DNA of 64,000 bases from Sulfurimonas sp. (GCF_026988655.1 NZ_JALSKT010000014.1:1-64000); one strand, 5' to 3'. Counted from the stretch's first letter, positions 26,701-35,480 are shown. Numbers and translations: made by a program. Notes: generated by a model from the sequence alone, not told the origin.

Positions 26701-27663
26701 ACAGGCTACACGCTTGAAGAAGTTTCAAATATAGACAGCTTAGTAGAGAAACTCTTCTCAAAAGGTGCGCCAACAAGTCAAGAAGCAATGAGGACTTACT
26801 TTGAAAATCCACTTGCTACAAAACAGTTTGAACAAAGCTTCCAAACAAAAGAGAACAAGCATAGAGTAACTGTTCTAAACGCAGTAAGACTTGAAGATGC
26901 AAATATCGTAGAGACAAATCTTTATCTTATCGCAATGATAGATATCACAGAGATACAGAAAAAAGATGAACTTCTTATAGCACAGTCACGTCAAGCTGCC
27001 ATGGGTGATATGCTCGCTATGATTGCGCATCAATGGAGACAGCCACTAAGCGTTATCTCTATGGTATCGAACAATATTCAAGCACAGATAGCACTAGAAG
27101 ATAAGATAGACTCTCCATCTTTGAAAAACTTTATAACTACCATCAATGAACAAACACAGTACCTTTCACATACTATTGATGATTTTAGAAATTTTTTTAA
27201 ACCTGATAAACAAAAAGAGCATATGAGCTTACATGAGCTTATAAAAAAACTCAAACATCTCGTAGATAAAGCGCTACAAGACAATAACATTAGGCTTGAG
27301 TACACACAAACAAAAGATATAAAACTCTATACTTATCAAAATCAACTCCTACAAGTACTTCTTAATATCGTCAACAACGCAAAAGATGCCATCAAAGAGA
27401 AAAATGTTTCTGATGCGCACATCGTCATATCAGCACAAGAGAGTAAGGGTAAATTGTTACTACGTATTTGTGACAATGGGGGAGGTATCGACCCACAAGT
27501 GATAGATAAACTAGGGGAACCTTATGTCACTACAAAATCTAAAAATGGAACAGGATTAGGGCTTTATATGTCCAAAATCATCCTTGCAAAACATCTCAAT
27601 GGAACACTCTCTTGGAGTAGTAACAACAAGGAGACTTGTTTTACTGTTAGCTTGCAAATATGA
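23740..27663 (+). CDS. CheB-CheR-PAS-histidine kinase fusion protein
   Basis: 1307 aa, cytoplasmic. Domains: CheB methylesterase at about 1-190 (Ser in GVSTGGL, His in AQHLD, Asp in TGHDGSSG); CheR methyltransferase at about 200-455 (GVTEFFRD, ACSTGEEAYS, ATDIND); a degenerate PAS at about 490-600; a coiled coil of NEELQSS repeats at about 640-690; three PAS domains at about 700-815, 827-945 and 954-1070; a histidine kinase with phospho-acceptor His in AHQWRQP (about 1096) and ATPase motifs NNAKDAI, DNGGGI and GTGLGL. It links receptor-type adaptation chemistry to phosphorelay output; it has no receiver, so the divergent HD-GYP regulator is a candidate target. Confidence 0.93.
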   Translation: MQKSKYVGIGVSTGGLVTLKKLLALLPTQENITYFIAQHLDVNTKSHLEEILSPYTKIPLHTMQVRETFAVNSINIIPPGYNLFCENGTLVLEKNSLAQHLPTPSADKLFEALAMCKKQDSIGIVLTGTGHDGSSGIEEIKRYGGKTLAQSPMEALYQDMPQNAIDTGFIDDVLSIKQIAYELKLIAQQSIKPLAQITKLLREKEHFNIEKYKEETISRRLERRMMLTDSKDIHQYLEYLKKHEEELHILRQSLLIGVTEFFRDAKAFDGLKKELLQYLADKPKQYNFRASCIACSTGEEAYSLGIILAETKEELHKEFEVTIFATDINDTALSIARKGFYAHKSFDGMDKQRLEKYFIALEDGYKANDTLRSQIIFSHHDILSDQPFLKQDLIICRNFMIYINADIQTELFKIFYHSLKEDGLLFLGSSETALLSAEYFREIAAQSKIYKRQKIKKPFNIPSRYLSKQLQTQYNQPSLQKSSTKLPQIESEITHTMFEILSSKTIVVNPNFSIVYKQGDFPFLEIPDGFVTLNVIENLHQALRYDVTKLLNKVLKSHTTQSTKFIELDVQNQQKIFVRVTASWLKEKKEDSFILLYFEDLNPEQLQFNAQRHYIADESEVIKNLTAQITTLKEDNTHILKEVASSKENMQLLYEELQSANEELQSSNEELETSNEELQSSNEELHLSIANEQKLQRNLSLILESTYDGIIGLDKKGKHTFVNNAALQILGYKEEELLGKEAHHTWHHTKANGENYPLKECTLHYHLSRGKKLQQKDTFWTKNGQAVQVQVFQNPIIEDGKTIGAVVSFHDITKENRLTHELYLQENLYRLTFEEADIGIAHTSLDGHFKDANKYLCNLLGYTNEEFLKLTVAQVTHPQDQDTDKEMLQNLQNGLQASYHIEKRYIHKNGDTVWVNLAVVLLKDAFGKPLYFLKIIRDITQLKLLMYQLEVEKNKFQNILEFTPIPIMLYSQDKGHILFINQNFEETTGYTLEEVSNIDSLVEKLFSKGAPTSQEAMRTYFENPLATKQFEQSFQTKENKHRVTVLNAVRLEDANIVETNLYLIAMIDITEIQKKDELLIAQSRQAAMGDMLAMIAHQWRQPLSVISMVSNNIQAQIALEDKIDSPSLKNFITTINEQTQYLSHTIDDFRNFFKPDKQKEHMSLHELIKKLKHLVDKALQDNNIRLEYTQTKDIKLYTYQNQLLQVLLNIVNNAKDAIKEKNVSDAHIVISAQESKGKLLLRICDNGGGIDPQVIDKLGEPYVTTKSKNGTGLGLYMSKIILAKHLNGTLSWSSNNKETCFTVSLQI

Positions 27664-28271
27664 AATTTCTTGTCACAATATTTTTCTTATTGGCAGTGTT
27701 TTTAAATGCTAAACTTATCTCTCAAGATTTGGAGCAAAGAGCCCAGAAGAAGTATGGTGAATTTGCTAAGAACCGTTTTATATCTATACAAAAAGATTTA
27801 CTTGACAAGTACAAAGATGCAGATGAATTGACAAAGCTAAACGCAGTAAACACTTGGGTGAATGCGCTTAGATATGCAAGTGATAGAACTGTTTATGGAG
27901 TCGCAGATTATTGGGCTACTTTGTATGAGTTTGTCGGTAAAGACAAGGGTGACTGCGAAGACTACACCATCGCAAAGTATTATATACTCAAAGAAATGGG
28001 TGTTGACCCGCATAAAATGAAGTTTACTTATGTTGTTTATAGAGACAGACGGGGTGCGCTTGTAGCACATATGGTACTCTCATATCTCAAAAAACCAAAT
28101 CAAAAATCAAAATCTGACATACTCATACTTGGCAATAATAACAAAAGAGTTCTGCCAGCAAGCCAAAGACCAGACCTTCTTAAGATGATAAAAATGATCA
28201 ATGGCGACACAGGTCCAAAATCAAAAAAATGGAAAAAATTAGAAGCCAATATGAAAAGGAAAAAATTATGA
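27660..28271 (+). CDS. lapG: LapG-like periplasmic cysteine protease (BTLCP family)
   Basis: 203 aa with an N-terminal signal (about 1-17). The transglutaminase-like catalytic core is visible: VNTWVNALRY, the nucleophile in KGDCEDYTIAK, and His in LVAHMVLSY with a downstream acidic residue. In Pseudomonas LapG cuts the N-terminus of the giant adhesin LapA when LapD releases it. It overlaps the kinase gene by 4 nt (ATGA) and the lapD-like gene by 4 nt, so all three are one operon. No LapA-type adhesin or type I secretion genes are in the window. Confidence 0.9.
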   Translation: MKFLVTIFFLLAVFLNAKLISQDLEQRAQKKYGEFAKNRFISIQKDLLDKYKDADELTKLNAVNTWVNALRYASDRTVYGVADYWATLYEFVGKDKGDCEDYTIAKYYILKEMGVDPHKMKFTYVVYRDRRGALVAHMVLSYLKKPNQKSKSDILILGNNNKRVLPASQRPDLLKMIKMINGDTGPKSKKWKKLEANMKRKKL

Positions 28272-30241
28272 CACTCTTTAAGCAAATGGCACTTGCCGTA
28301 TCCATACTTATACTTACAATTTTAGGTGCGGTGATGATGCAAAATTATCAAAGTGCTAAAAAAGACATGGTAGAAGCCCTCTACCAAACAACTGTGAACA
28401 ACATTTCAACTTTGAGCAATAAACTTTCTCAAAATGCGAATATTCCTACTCTGATGAGAGAGGTGATCAACTCTCAAGTGGGTACAACAGAAACAGATAA
28501 AACACCTGCCATTATTAAAAGCATTATAGATGCTGAATTTGACAGTGGGTACTACAAGCTTATAGAGTTCAAAACAGATCATTATGATTACAAGCAAATA
28601 GATATGAGTCCTCCTGAGGGTGTTCCTTCGTGGTTTATCAACTTTGCAAACATTGAGCTCAAACCTGTTGTGGGCGAAGTAAATTCTGGTTGGACACAGC
28701 TAGGGACACTGACCGTACAAGCAGATGCAAACATCATATATAAAGCTTTATACCGAACATTTATAAATCTTTTATATCTTTTTAGTCTTTTTTCTGCTAT
28801 CTCTATTTTGGCAATAAATATTTTACTTCACTTCATACTGAGACCTGTCAAAATGATGAAAAAGCAAGCAGAAGCAATACTCAAAAATGAGTTTATCATC
28901 CAAAAAGAAGAGCCGTACACAACGGACTTTAAAGAAGTTGCACTCGCTATGAATTCAATGGTCACAAGAGTAGAAGAGATCTTTCGTAAAGCAACACAAG
29001 AAGCTAAACGCAACAAAGAACTACTCTATAACGACCCTGTCACAAAACTCTACAATCGTAGATATTTAATGATCAAACTTCCCGAACTACTTACAATTGA
29101 AAGCAAAAGCAATGGAGGTACTATCATTTTAGTATCACTTGATGGAGCAGAAGTCATCAACCAAACACTTGGTCGACAAGAAGCTGACAACATTTTTTAT
29201 GAAATAGCAAAGATTTTTACAAGCACGCTTCATACTTTTCATGAGGGTATTGTAGCAAGAGTAAACGGTACTGAATTTACTATGGTTATACCAAACTGTG
29301 AAAAAGAAGATGCACTTGGTATCATAGAGCGTATAAACAAAGCCTTTAATGCACTCCTTCAAGAAAACAAACTTCAAACAACACAGGTAAAAATAAATAT
29401 AGGTGCTTATAAATATACTACCGGTGTAGATGTTAGTGACCTACTAACAAAAGTTGATACTGCTCTGCTAAAAGCAAAAGCAGATGAAACAAACAATGTA
29501 TACTTTTACCAAGAAGAGTTTTCAAACGAAGCCCTCTCTAAAACACAATGGAGAGAGATGCTTGATGAAGCTATTCACACCAACAGCTTCACTATACAGT
29601 TTTATGATGCAATTGATACACAAACAAAAAAGATCTTCCACAAAGTACTTACATTTAATCTTCTGAGTAAAGATGGAGATACATATAGCTATGGTGAGTT
29701 TATTGCTCCTGCTATTAATTTTGGGATGACAACAAAGCTCTATCTGATTATATTAGACAAACTATTTTTAGAGCATAAATATAGACGCATTGAAGAGAAC
29801 TATGTTGTCAGACTTCCTAAGGAGTTCTTAGAAGATGAGGATATGCTTGAACAGCTCTCTCATCTTTTTGCAAAATATCCAAAAACTATGAGACACCATC
29901 TCTTCTTTGAAGTGACAGATAGTTTTGCTATCCATGATACTGCGACACTTAAAGGATATGTAGACTTGTTTAGAAAGTACAAGTTTGGTTTTGGGATAAA
30001 CTCCTTTACAGGTGAAGCAAATGACTTTGAATATCTTAAAGAAATTAGCCCTGAATTTTTAAAAGCAGATGTAAACTTCTTGCTTGATCAGTCAACTACT
30101 TCTATGGCGGCACTACAACTTGTTGCAAATTCACTTAATGTTGAGATTATTGCGAGCTTTGTGACAAAGCAAGAAGAGGTACAAGAGTTAACAAAATATC
30201 AAATTACTAAAATTCAAGGACCCGTCACGGATAACTTTTAA
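28268..30241 (+). CDS. lapD: LapD-like cyclic-di-GMP receptor with degenerate GGDEF-EAL
   Basis: 657 aa. The ATG at 28268 is chosen over an in-frame ATG 39 bp upstream inside lapG because AAAGGA precedes it and a membrane helix follows at once. Layout: TM1 (about 5-25), a periplasmic LapD/MoxY-type domain (about 30-150), TM2 (about 160-185), HAMP, GGDEF fold (about 260-410; catalytic loop replaced by GTEFTMV), EAL fold (about 420-657; catalytic EAL replaced by QFYDAID). Both output domains are expected to be inactive, leaving a cyclic-di-GMP binding receptor that sequesters LapG in the periplasm. It is the last gene of the kinase-lapG-lapD operon. Confidence 0.9.
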   Translation: MTLFKQMALAVSILILTILGAVMMQNYQSAKKDMVEALYQTTVNNISTLSNKLSQNANIPTLMREVINSQVGTTETDKTPAIIKSIIDAEFDSGYYKLIEFKTDHYDYKQIDMSPPEGVPSWFINFANIELKPVVGEVNSGWTQLGTLTVQADANIIYKALYRTFINLLYLFSLFSAISILAINILLHFILRPVKMMKKQAEAILKNEFIIQKEEPYTTDFKEVALAMNSMVTRVEEIFRKATQEAKRNKELLYNDPVTKLYNRRYLMIKLPELLTIESKSNGGTIILVSLDGAEVINQTLGRQEADNIFYEIAKIFTSTLHTFHEGIVARVNGTEFTMVIPNCEKEDALGIIERINKAFNALLQENKLQTTQVKINIGAYKYTTGVDVSDLLTKVDTALLKAKADETNNVYFYQEEFSNEALSKTQWREMLDEAIHTNSFTIQFYDAIDTQTKKIFHKVLTFNLLSKDGDTYSYGEFIAPAINFGMTTKLYLIILDKLFLEHKYRRIEENYVVRLPKEFLEDEDMLEQLSHLFAKYPKTMRHHLFFEVTDSFAIHDTATLKGYVDLFRKYKFGFGINSFTGEANDFEYLKEISPEFLKADVNFLLDQSTTSMAALQLVANSLNVEIIASFVTKQEEVQELTKYQITKIQGPVTDNF

Positions 30242-30291
30242 TCTTTCTGTGATAGAATAAGTGATAATAAAATTAAGGATGGGAATACAAT

Positions 30292-31365
30292 ATGTTTGGG
30301 AACAGCAAGAAGATAGCAGCACTTGAAGCAGAATACAAAAAAAGAATTCAAGAACTAGAGCAGGAAAACTCACAACTTACAAATGAGCTTTATCAGCTCA
30401 AAAACACACAACAACCAGAATCAAATAAGAATGAAAAGGTTTGCCAAGAGCTCCAAGAGATACTTCTAGGGAGCTATAGTGATGGAACGCAATTTTTGCA
30501 AGGTGTTATCGAAGAAGATTTATCACTATTAGAAGAGATAAATGAGCTCAATGCAAAAACAAATGACCGCATACAAGATGTCTCCGAGCAAACACAGGAG
30601 ATATCTTCTGCGATAGAGAACATCCAAGAACACGCAAATACTTTAGGTGATGACTCTAACTCCCTCAATGACAGCGTTATGTCTATCGCAGAGATTATCA
30701 ACCTCATTAAAGATATCTCAGACCAAACAAATCTTCTTGCCCTAAACGCAGCCATAGAAGCTGCTCGCGCAGGTGAGCATGGACGCGGTTTTGCCGTCGT
30801 TGCTGATGAAGTAAGAAAACTTGCAGAGCGTACACAAAAAGCAACACAAGAAGTGGAGATCAACATTAATGGACTCAAGCAAAACTCTAACTCCATGATG
30901 GAAATCAGTAGTACTTTTGCAGATGAGACTTCAAAAGTCATGAGCATCATAGATGACTTTAGCCAAAATATTGATAAAGTTGTCCAAAATTCTGATGAAA
31001 TCAGAGAAAAAACGCAAGAACTCACCAATGAGCTCAATGTAAGTAATGGAAAAATTGACCATATTGCCCTGAAGATCACAGGATATAAAGCAATCATAAG
31101 TAAAGATATAGTGAGCATCGCAGATGAGCATAGTTGTCGATTTGGCAAATGGTTTAACACTATCTCTACAGGTTTACTCAAAGGTGATTCACATCTATCA
31201 AGTATCAGTAAGCATCATGAAGTCGTACATCAAGGCATCAAGCGAGCTATGGAACTAGCAAAAAAAGGTGAAGAAGAAAAAGCACTTGAAGAATGTAGAA
31301 AAGTTGAGCATGCAAGTGAAATAGGCTTTTCAGAACTACTTCAAGCTGTGCGTAACGCTTCTTAA
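30292..31365 (+). CDS. Cytoplasmic chemoreceptor with C-terminal CZB zinc domain
   Basis: 357 aa, no membrane helices. An N-terminal coiled coil (about 5-45) leads into a signalling domain with tip sequence [19 protein letters not shown] (about 145-163). The C-terminal 120 residues are a CZB domain with DHIALK, then HSCRFGKWF (His-Cys) and later HHEVVHQ and HASE, the probable zinc ligands. It resembles the receptor at 19234 but has a shorter N-terminus and lacks a paired PAS protein. Its stop codon lies inside a hairpin shared with the convergent downstream gene. Confidence 0.9.
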   Translation: MFGNSKKIAALEAEYKKRIQELEQENSQLTNELYQLKNTQQPESNKNEKVCQELQEILLGSYSDGTQFLQGVIEEDLSLLEEINELNAKTNDRIQDVSEQTQEISSAIENIQEHANTLGDDSNSLNDSVMSIAEIINLIKDISDQTNLLALNAAIEAARAGEHGRGFAVVADEVRKLAERTQKATQEVEININGLKQNSNSMMEISSTFADETSKVMSIIDDFSQNIDKVVQNSDEIREKTQELTNELNVSNGKIDHIALKITGYKAIISKDIVSIADEHSCRFGKWFNTISTGLLKGDSHLSSISKHHEVVHQGIKRAMELAKKGEEEKALEECRKVEHASEIGFSELLQAVRNAS

Positions 31366-31383
31366 ACTCCTCTGGAGTTTAAG
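31361..31383. terminator. Bidirectional terminator spanning two stop codons
   Basis: CTTAAACTCC (31361-31370) pairs perfectly with GGAGTTTAAG (31374-31383) around TCT, followed by CCTTTTG. The convergent chemoreceptor and membrane-protein genes overlap by 4 nt and both stop codons fall in the left arm. Confidence 0.75.
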
Positions 31384-31808
31384 CCTTTTGTTAAAGTATC
31401 ATCTATCTCTTTCATATACTCTTTATTTAGTTTTTCCAACTCCCTGTCAAGCTTCACTATGATATCTTTGTTTGTATTTGGATGACGGCAAATTCGTAAA
31501 ATAATTTCAGCATACACATCAAACTCTGGATGTGGTCGGAGTCCAAGTTTTTTTGGGATTTTTCCATGATATTTGAGAAGTAGGTCAACTGCCTTTTCAA
31601 GCTCTTTTGTTGTTGATTTTTTATCGCGAATGATAGCTAGAAGTGTTTGCATATCATGCTTCTCTTGGGCTCTATTTTCTTTAAGAATATTTTTCTTTTT
31701 GACTTGCTTATTTTGCTTTTTTTTAGGGTTATAAACAAGAAAAAATGTTAAAACTACTAAAACAGCGACTAAACCTGCTATTGATTTTAACAATAATATT
31801 ACATCCAT
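31362..31808 (-). CDS. Membrane-anchored hypothetical protein
   Basis: 148 aa. One N-terminal transmembrane helix (about 5-27) is followed by a very basic segment ([12 protein letters not shown]) and a helical cytoplasmic domain with [25 protein letters not shown]... as its best marker; I do not recognise the family, though short anchored proteins of this kind recur in Campylobacterota. GAGGG lies upstream of the ATG. It is separated by 31 bp from the upstream methyltransferase gene and may belong to the same transcript as the metal-uptake genes. Confidence 0.7.
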   Translation of the reverse strand: MDVILLLKSIAGLVAVLVVLTFFLVYNPKKKQNKQVKKKNILKENRAQEKHDMQTLLAIIRDKKSTTKELEKAVDLLLKYHGKIPKKLGLRPHPEFDVYAEIILRICRHPNTNKDIIVKLDRELEKLNKEYMKEIDDTLTKGLNSRGV

Positions 31809-31839
31809 TAGCTATGCCCTCATAAAAAAGTCAGATAAT

Positions 31840-32271
31840 TTAAAAGACAAAAGGAATCACCCTTTTTGTTTTACTGATATATGTTTCATACTCAGGATTA
31901 TGGCATTTCCAAAGACTCTCTTCATACAACATTTTCACCAAAAGCGTTACAACAAGAAGAAAATATAAAACTAACTCATAATAAGTAAAATAGATAAGCG
32001 CAACCCCCAACATACTCAAAAGCACTGAGAGATACATGGGATGACGAATATAAGTGTAAACACCAGTCATGACAAGTTCGCAGTTTTCCTTGATATCTGG
32101 ACGAATATTAAAGTTTCCACTTTCATGCTCTTTAATTGCTAAAAGTCCAATGACTATACCAAGAACTAAAACAGCTGCGCCAACAAAGGGATACTGCGTT
32201 TGAGAACCTATGGGCAAGAGCATCAAAAATATAATAAAAAACTGTAAGCCTACTAAAATTCTACTCTTCAT
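31840..32271 (-). CDS. Isoprenylcysteine methyltransferase-family membrane protein (ICMT/PEMT-like)
   Basis: 143 aa with four predicted membrane helices. The conserved C-terminal block GVYTYIRHPMYLSVLLSMLG (Arg-His-Pro motif) and the late pair Glu-Glu (MLYEESLW) followed by YETYISKTKRVIPF are the phospholipid/isoprenylcysteine methyltransferase signature. These bind S-adenosylmethionine and methylate a membrane-located acceptor; the acceptor is unknown in bacteria of this type. It overlaps the metal permease gene by 11 nt, so it is read with that operon. Confidence 0.82.
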   Translation of the reverse strand: MKSRILVGLQFFIIFLMLLPIGSQTQYPFVGAAVLVLGIVIGLLAIKEHESGNFNIRPDIKENCELVMTGVYTYIRHPMYLSVLLSMLGVALIYFTYYELVLYFLLVVTLLVKMLYEESLWKCHNPEYETYISKTKRVIPFVF

Positions 32272-33034
32272 TTTCGTCTTCTTTTTTTTGCTTCATTATA
32301 CTTAAAACAACCACAAACAAAAGTGAAAAAAGCACACTCACAAAAATAATAGCATACCCCGTAGGTAAATCCAAATGATAAGAGACAAAAAGCGCTAACA
32401 AAACACTCAAAGAACCAAAAATAGTTGCAAAAGCAAAAGGATTAAAACGACTTTGCACAAGTCCTGCATACGAGGGGGCTATCAAAAGAGTAAAGACCAC
32501 CAAAACACCTGCAGACTGCACCGAAGAAGTAACAGTAACAGCTAACATCGTAAAAAATAAGAGTTCTTTTTTAAGACCAGCTAAACGAGGATATAAAACA
32601 AACATAACAAAAGCAACTGTTGCATATATGGCTAAACTTTTATACAATTCATCACTAGATGTGAACAGTATATCTGCCGCACTCAGCTTGGAAAAAAGCT
32701 CCGTTCCCTCAGAACTCTGTGCCAAAATGAGCATAATAGCTGAGATACCAAGAGCATACAAAAGACCGATGAAAGCCTCTATCTTTGAAACTTTTTTTGT
32801 CGCCCATGTAATGATAAACGCAGCGAGTAGTGCAAAAGAAAACGTCATCGCTGTTTGATAACTTCCATCCATAAAAGCAACACTTATCGCCATCCCAACA
32901 GCAGCAATCTGCCCTATGGCAAGATCAGTAAAGATAACCCCACGCTTGATTATTTCCAATCCAAAAACTGTATGAATGAAAACGAGCGCTATAGCCAGCA
33001 CAAAAGCTGGCCATAACAGTTCGATTAGTGACAT
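32261..33034 (-). CDS. Metal ABC transporter permease (ZnuB/MntB family)
   Basis: 257 aa, about 8 membrane helices, typical ABC-3 family; the start LIELLWPAFVLAIALVFIHT, the coupling-helix region DLAIGQIAAVGMAI and LVQSRFNPFAFA are recognisable. It imports zinc or manganese delivered by the binding protein whose gene overlaps by 10 nt upstream. Notably there is no gene for the ATPase between or around these two, although operons of this family normally include one. Confidence 0.88.
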   Translation of the reverse strand: MSLIELLWPAFVLAIALVFIHTVFGLEIIKRGVIFTDLAIGQIAAVGMAISVAFMDGSYQTAMTFSFALLAAFIITWATKKVSKIEAFIGLLYALGISAIMLILAQSSEGTELFSKLSAADILFTSSDELYKSLAIYATVAFVMFVLYPRLAGLKKELLFFTMLAVTVTSSVQSAGVLVVFTLLIAPSYAGLVQSRFNPFAFATIFGSLSVLLALFVSYHLDLPTGYAIIFVSVLFSLLFVVVLSIMKQKKEDENEE

Positions 33035-33906
33035 ATTCTTTTCGCTATTGTGTTATAAAACTCTTCTAAAGTTTTACTTCCATCAGCACCTACATCGTGA
33101 GGTATAACCTCTACTTTTGCTCCCGTTTTTTCTGCTATGAATTTTGCAGTTTTTTTCTCATGGTATATATCTTGTAAAATCATATGCACACCATTTTCTT
33201 TTATGATATTTATCAGTTGTATTGTATGTTTTGAACTTGGTGCAATTCCTGGAAGTGGCTCAATAGTACCGTAACTTTTGTAATCATATCGATTTAAAAA
33301 GTAGTTAAAAAGTTGATGATACTGTATTACTTTTTTATCTTTACATGTTGCCATCTTTGCATCAAACTTTTCTAAATATGCCTGCCACTCTTTTGAAAAT
33401 TCTGCAAGATTTTGTTGATATGCTTGTGCGTGTTCTGGGTCTATTTGAGCTAATTTTCCTGCTATAGCTTTAGCCATAATAAGTACCGTATGTGGATCTG
33501 TCGAGTAATGAGGGTTTCCTTGTGCATGTACATCACCAAAAGCACGAGAAACAGATGCAGGCACATCAATCATAGGTACAAAATGCGACATATCTAAAAG
33601 CCCTTTTGCCCCATTTCGAATTTTTGCATTATGTGCTGCTCTTAAAAGAGGCGGTAACCAACCAAGTTCTAAGCCTCCACCATTGATGATAAGCAAATCT
33701 GCACGACGCAACTTAGCAATCAAAGAGGGTTTTGGAACAATAAAGTGAGGGTCATACTTTGCACTGCCAAGTACAGTGACATCGACTAAATCTCCTCCCA
33801 CTTTTTTTGCAATCACACCCATTGTTGCATAGGTAGCGTCAACTTTAACTGAACCAAAAGTAACTGTTGTAAGTAAAACACTTAGTAATAATAATATTTT
33901 TTTCAT
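33025..33906 (-). CDS. Metal-binding periplasmic protein (ZnuA/TroA family)
   Basis: 293 aa, with a signal peptide of about 18 residues. Cluster A-I features: YDPHFIVPKPS (first metal His, about residue 54), a second His in GNPHYSTDPHTV, and a third in VIQYHQLFNYF, with a final acidic ligand in VGADGSKTLEEFY. The long His-rich loop seen in many ZnuA proteins is absent, which leaves zinc versus manganese open; the outer-membrane and His/Cys-rich neighbours favour zinc. It delivers the metal to the overlapping permease. Confidence 0.88.
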   Translation of the reverse strand: MKKILLLLSVLLTTVTFGSVKVDATYATMGVIAKKVGGDLVDVTVLGSAKYDPHFIVPKPSLIAKLRRADLLIINGGGLELGWLPPLLRAAHNAKIRNGAKGLLDMSHFVPMIDVPASVSRAFGDVHAQGNPHYSTDPHTVLIMAKAIAGKLAQIDPEHAQAYQQNLAEFSKEWQAYLEKFDAKMATCKDKKVIQYHQLFNYFLNRYDYKSYGTIEPLPGIAPSSKHTIQLINIIKENGVHMILQDIYHEKKTAKFIAEKTGAKVEVIPHDVGADGSKTLEEFYNTIAKRICH

Positions 33907-33914
33907 TTTTTTTC

Positions 33915-35132
33915 CTAATAATTATGTGCGCCATGCGCACCTGTTGCAATGTTTAAACTCAACATCACTTCATTCATATCTTTTCTCTCACCAGCCATAA
34001 TTTTTGTCCTATCATACGTGTATGAAAGTCGTAGTCGTGACATAGGAAATGGTTTATACTCAAGCATTGCTGTATATCTATCTAAGTTGTCTGTATCTAT
34101 ACCTGCATAAGCAGTTAAATCCGTATCATTTTGCGTGATGGCATCGTAACGAAATCCAGCCGAGTAGTTATTGTTGTATTGATACACAAGCTCACCGTAA
34201 AGTCCTGCTTGTTTATCTTTTCTTGTTCCTAGATCTTTGTTTCTATAAAGATATTCACTTTGCCAAATAAGCGCACTATAACTTCCTAGCTGATCTCGAA
34301 GTGTCAAATCTACTCCATAAATATTTGTCGGATTTGAACTCCCATCTAATGCATCCACATTTTTTCCATGTGCTAAACTCACACCAGCCAAGATAGATAA
34401 GTCTTCGCCAACATCAACACTTGACTTTACATAGCCAACATAAAGGCTATTTCCATTGTCTGTATCACCAAAACTTCTGTCATTTGAACCTTGCATAGCT
34501 TCAACTCCAGCCATAATGTATGTGTCTGTTGGAGCAACCCATTGGAGTTGTACTCCTGCATCGCTTATCGCATCAGGACCAAAAAGAGCTTCATAGATAA
34601 TAGGCTGTGAGTCAAAATTCCAAGAGTGTTGATGTTTTGAGTTTATGCGTCCAAAATGACTTTTAAATTTTCCTGCACGTATTCTCAGTCCATAAGGTAA
34701 GGCTGTCGTTTGCACATATGCTTCGCCTATCTCAAACTCATTTGGCTGCAAATGAAAAATTGTAAACGCTTCAAAATAAGGATCTACTACAGAGTGCATC
34801 GCAACTTCTGCATAATTAAAATTAAATCCTTTGTCTTTGTTAAATGGTAAAGGAGCAGTACTAGCAGGTATAAACCCGGGTAGAGCAAAGTTAGCATAGT
34901 CATTGTTACTCACATCACGACTCACTGCTGACATATTTAAAATAAGTGCAATCTCTGGTAAATAAGCATTTTGGGAAAAAGAAGCAGAAGTATTTACCGC
35001 TTGTGCGCTTTTTGTGTTGAGTGTTTCCACCTGCATTTGTAGTTGTTGTACCTGTTCATTTAAACGCTCTAAATCTGCATCAGCAAATAAAGATGTAAAA
35101 GCAAACAGAGATAAACATAAAGTTTTTTTCAT
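33915..35132 (-). CDS. Outer-membrane beta-barrel protein of the metal-uptake operon
   Basis: 405 aa. Signal peptide about 1-18 (ends LFADA), then a short coiled coil (LERLNEQVQQLQMQVETLN, about 20-40) like those that trimerise or anchor porins, then alternating beta strands to the end. Near the C-terminus LSLNIATGAHGAHNY contains two His in a Gly-Ala-His repeat. I cannot name the family; it resembles uncharacterised OMPs found next to zinc-type ABC genes. Its place 8 bp upstream of the metal-binding protein gene suggests it passes metal through the outer membrane. Confidence 0.75.
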   Translation of the reverse strand: MKKTLCLSLFAFTSLFADADLERLNEQVQQLQMQVETLNTKSAQAVNTSASFSQNAYLPEIALILNMSAVSRDVSNNDYANFALPGFIPASTAPLPFNKDKGFNFNYAEVAMHSVVDPYFEAFTIFHLQPNEFEIGEAYVQTTALPYGLRIRAGKFKSHFGRINSKHQHSWNFDSQPIIYEALFGPDAISDAGVQLQWVAPTDTYIMAGVEAMQGSNDRSFGDTDNGNSLYVGYVKSSVDVGEDLSILAGVSLAHGKNVDALDGSSNPTNIYGVDLTLRDQLGSYSALIWQSEYLYRNKDLGTRKDKQAGLYGELVYQYNNNYSAGFRYDAITQNDTDLTAYAGIDTDNLDRYTAMLEYKPFPMSRLRLSYTYDRTKIMAGERKDMNEVMLSLNIATGAHGAHNY

Positions 35133-35178
35133 TGTAGTATCTCCAATTTTTATAATAATATTTGTTTCGTTTTTAAAA

Positions 35179-35454
35179 TTAGGAGATAAAAGGAGGAGCT
35201 CTTACTTGAATATTACGCTGCGTTTGAGAACTGCATAAATGCGTAAGTGTGGTGATAATAGATTCAGAAGCAAGATGTACACTTGAGACATAAAGAGTTT
35301 CTACAGGAGTATCTGCATTGGCAATACTTGACTGCACCGTACATATCTGACAATCATTATGCTGTTTTAAATCATCATGATGATGAAAAACACCCATAAA
35401 AGTTGCGAGTATAAAAACAATGCTAAGATATTTTTTGAAAAATCTATTTATCAT
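35179..35454 (-). CDS. Small His/Cys-rich secreted or membrane protein
   Basis: 91 aa. A hydrophobic N-terminal helix (about 9-24) is followed by FHHHDDLKQHNDCQICT, which puts five His and a CxxC within 16 residues, a likely metal-binding cluster. It is similar in kind to DUF2946-like proteins that accompany metal uptake genes. It is the first gene of the metal-uptake operon, 46 bp before the outer-membrane protein gene. No Shine-Dalgarno is seen, but a -10 box is ideally placed for a leaderless mRNA. Metal binding is an inference from composition. Confidence 0.72.
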   Translation of the reverse strand: MINRFFKKYLSIVFILATFMGVFHHHDDLKQHNDCQICTVQSSIANADTPVETLYVSSVHLASESIITTLTHLCSSQTQRNIQVRAPPFIS

Positions 35455-35460
35455 GAGGGA

Positions 35461-35466
35461 ATTTTA
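35461..35466 (-). promoter_or_regulatory. -10 box for the metal-uptake operon (leaderless)
   Basis: TAAAAT on the minus strand ends 6 nt before the ATG at 35454. TATTATGATA just upstream could be part of a metal-repressor site, but no full Zur or Fur palindrome is clear. Confidence 0.45.
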
Positions 35467-35480
35467 TCATAATATCTATG

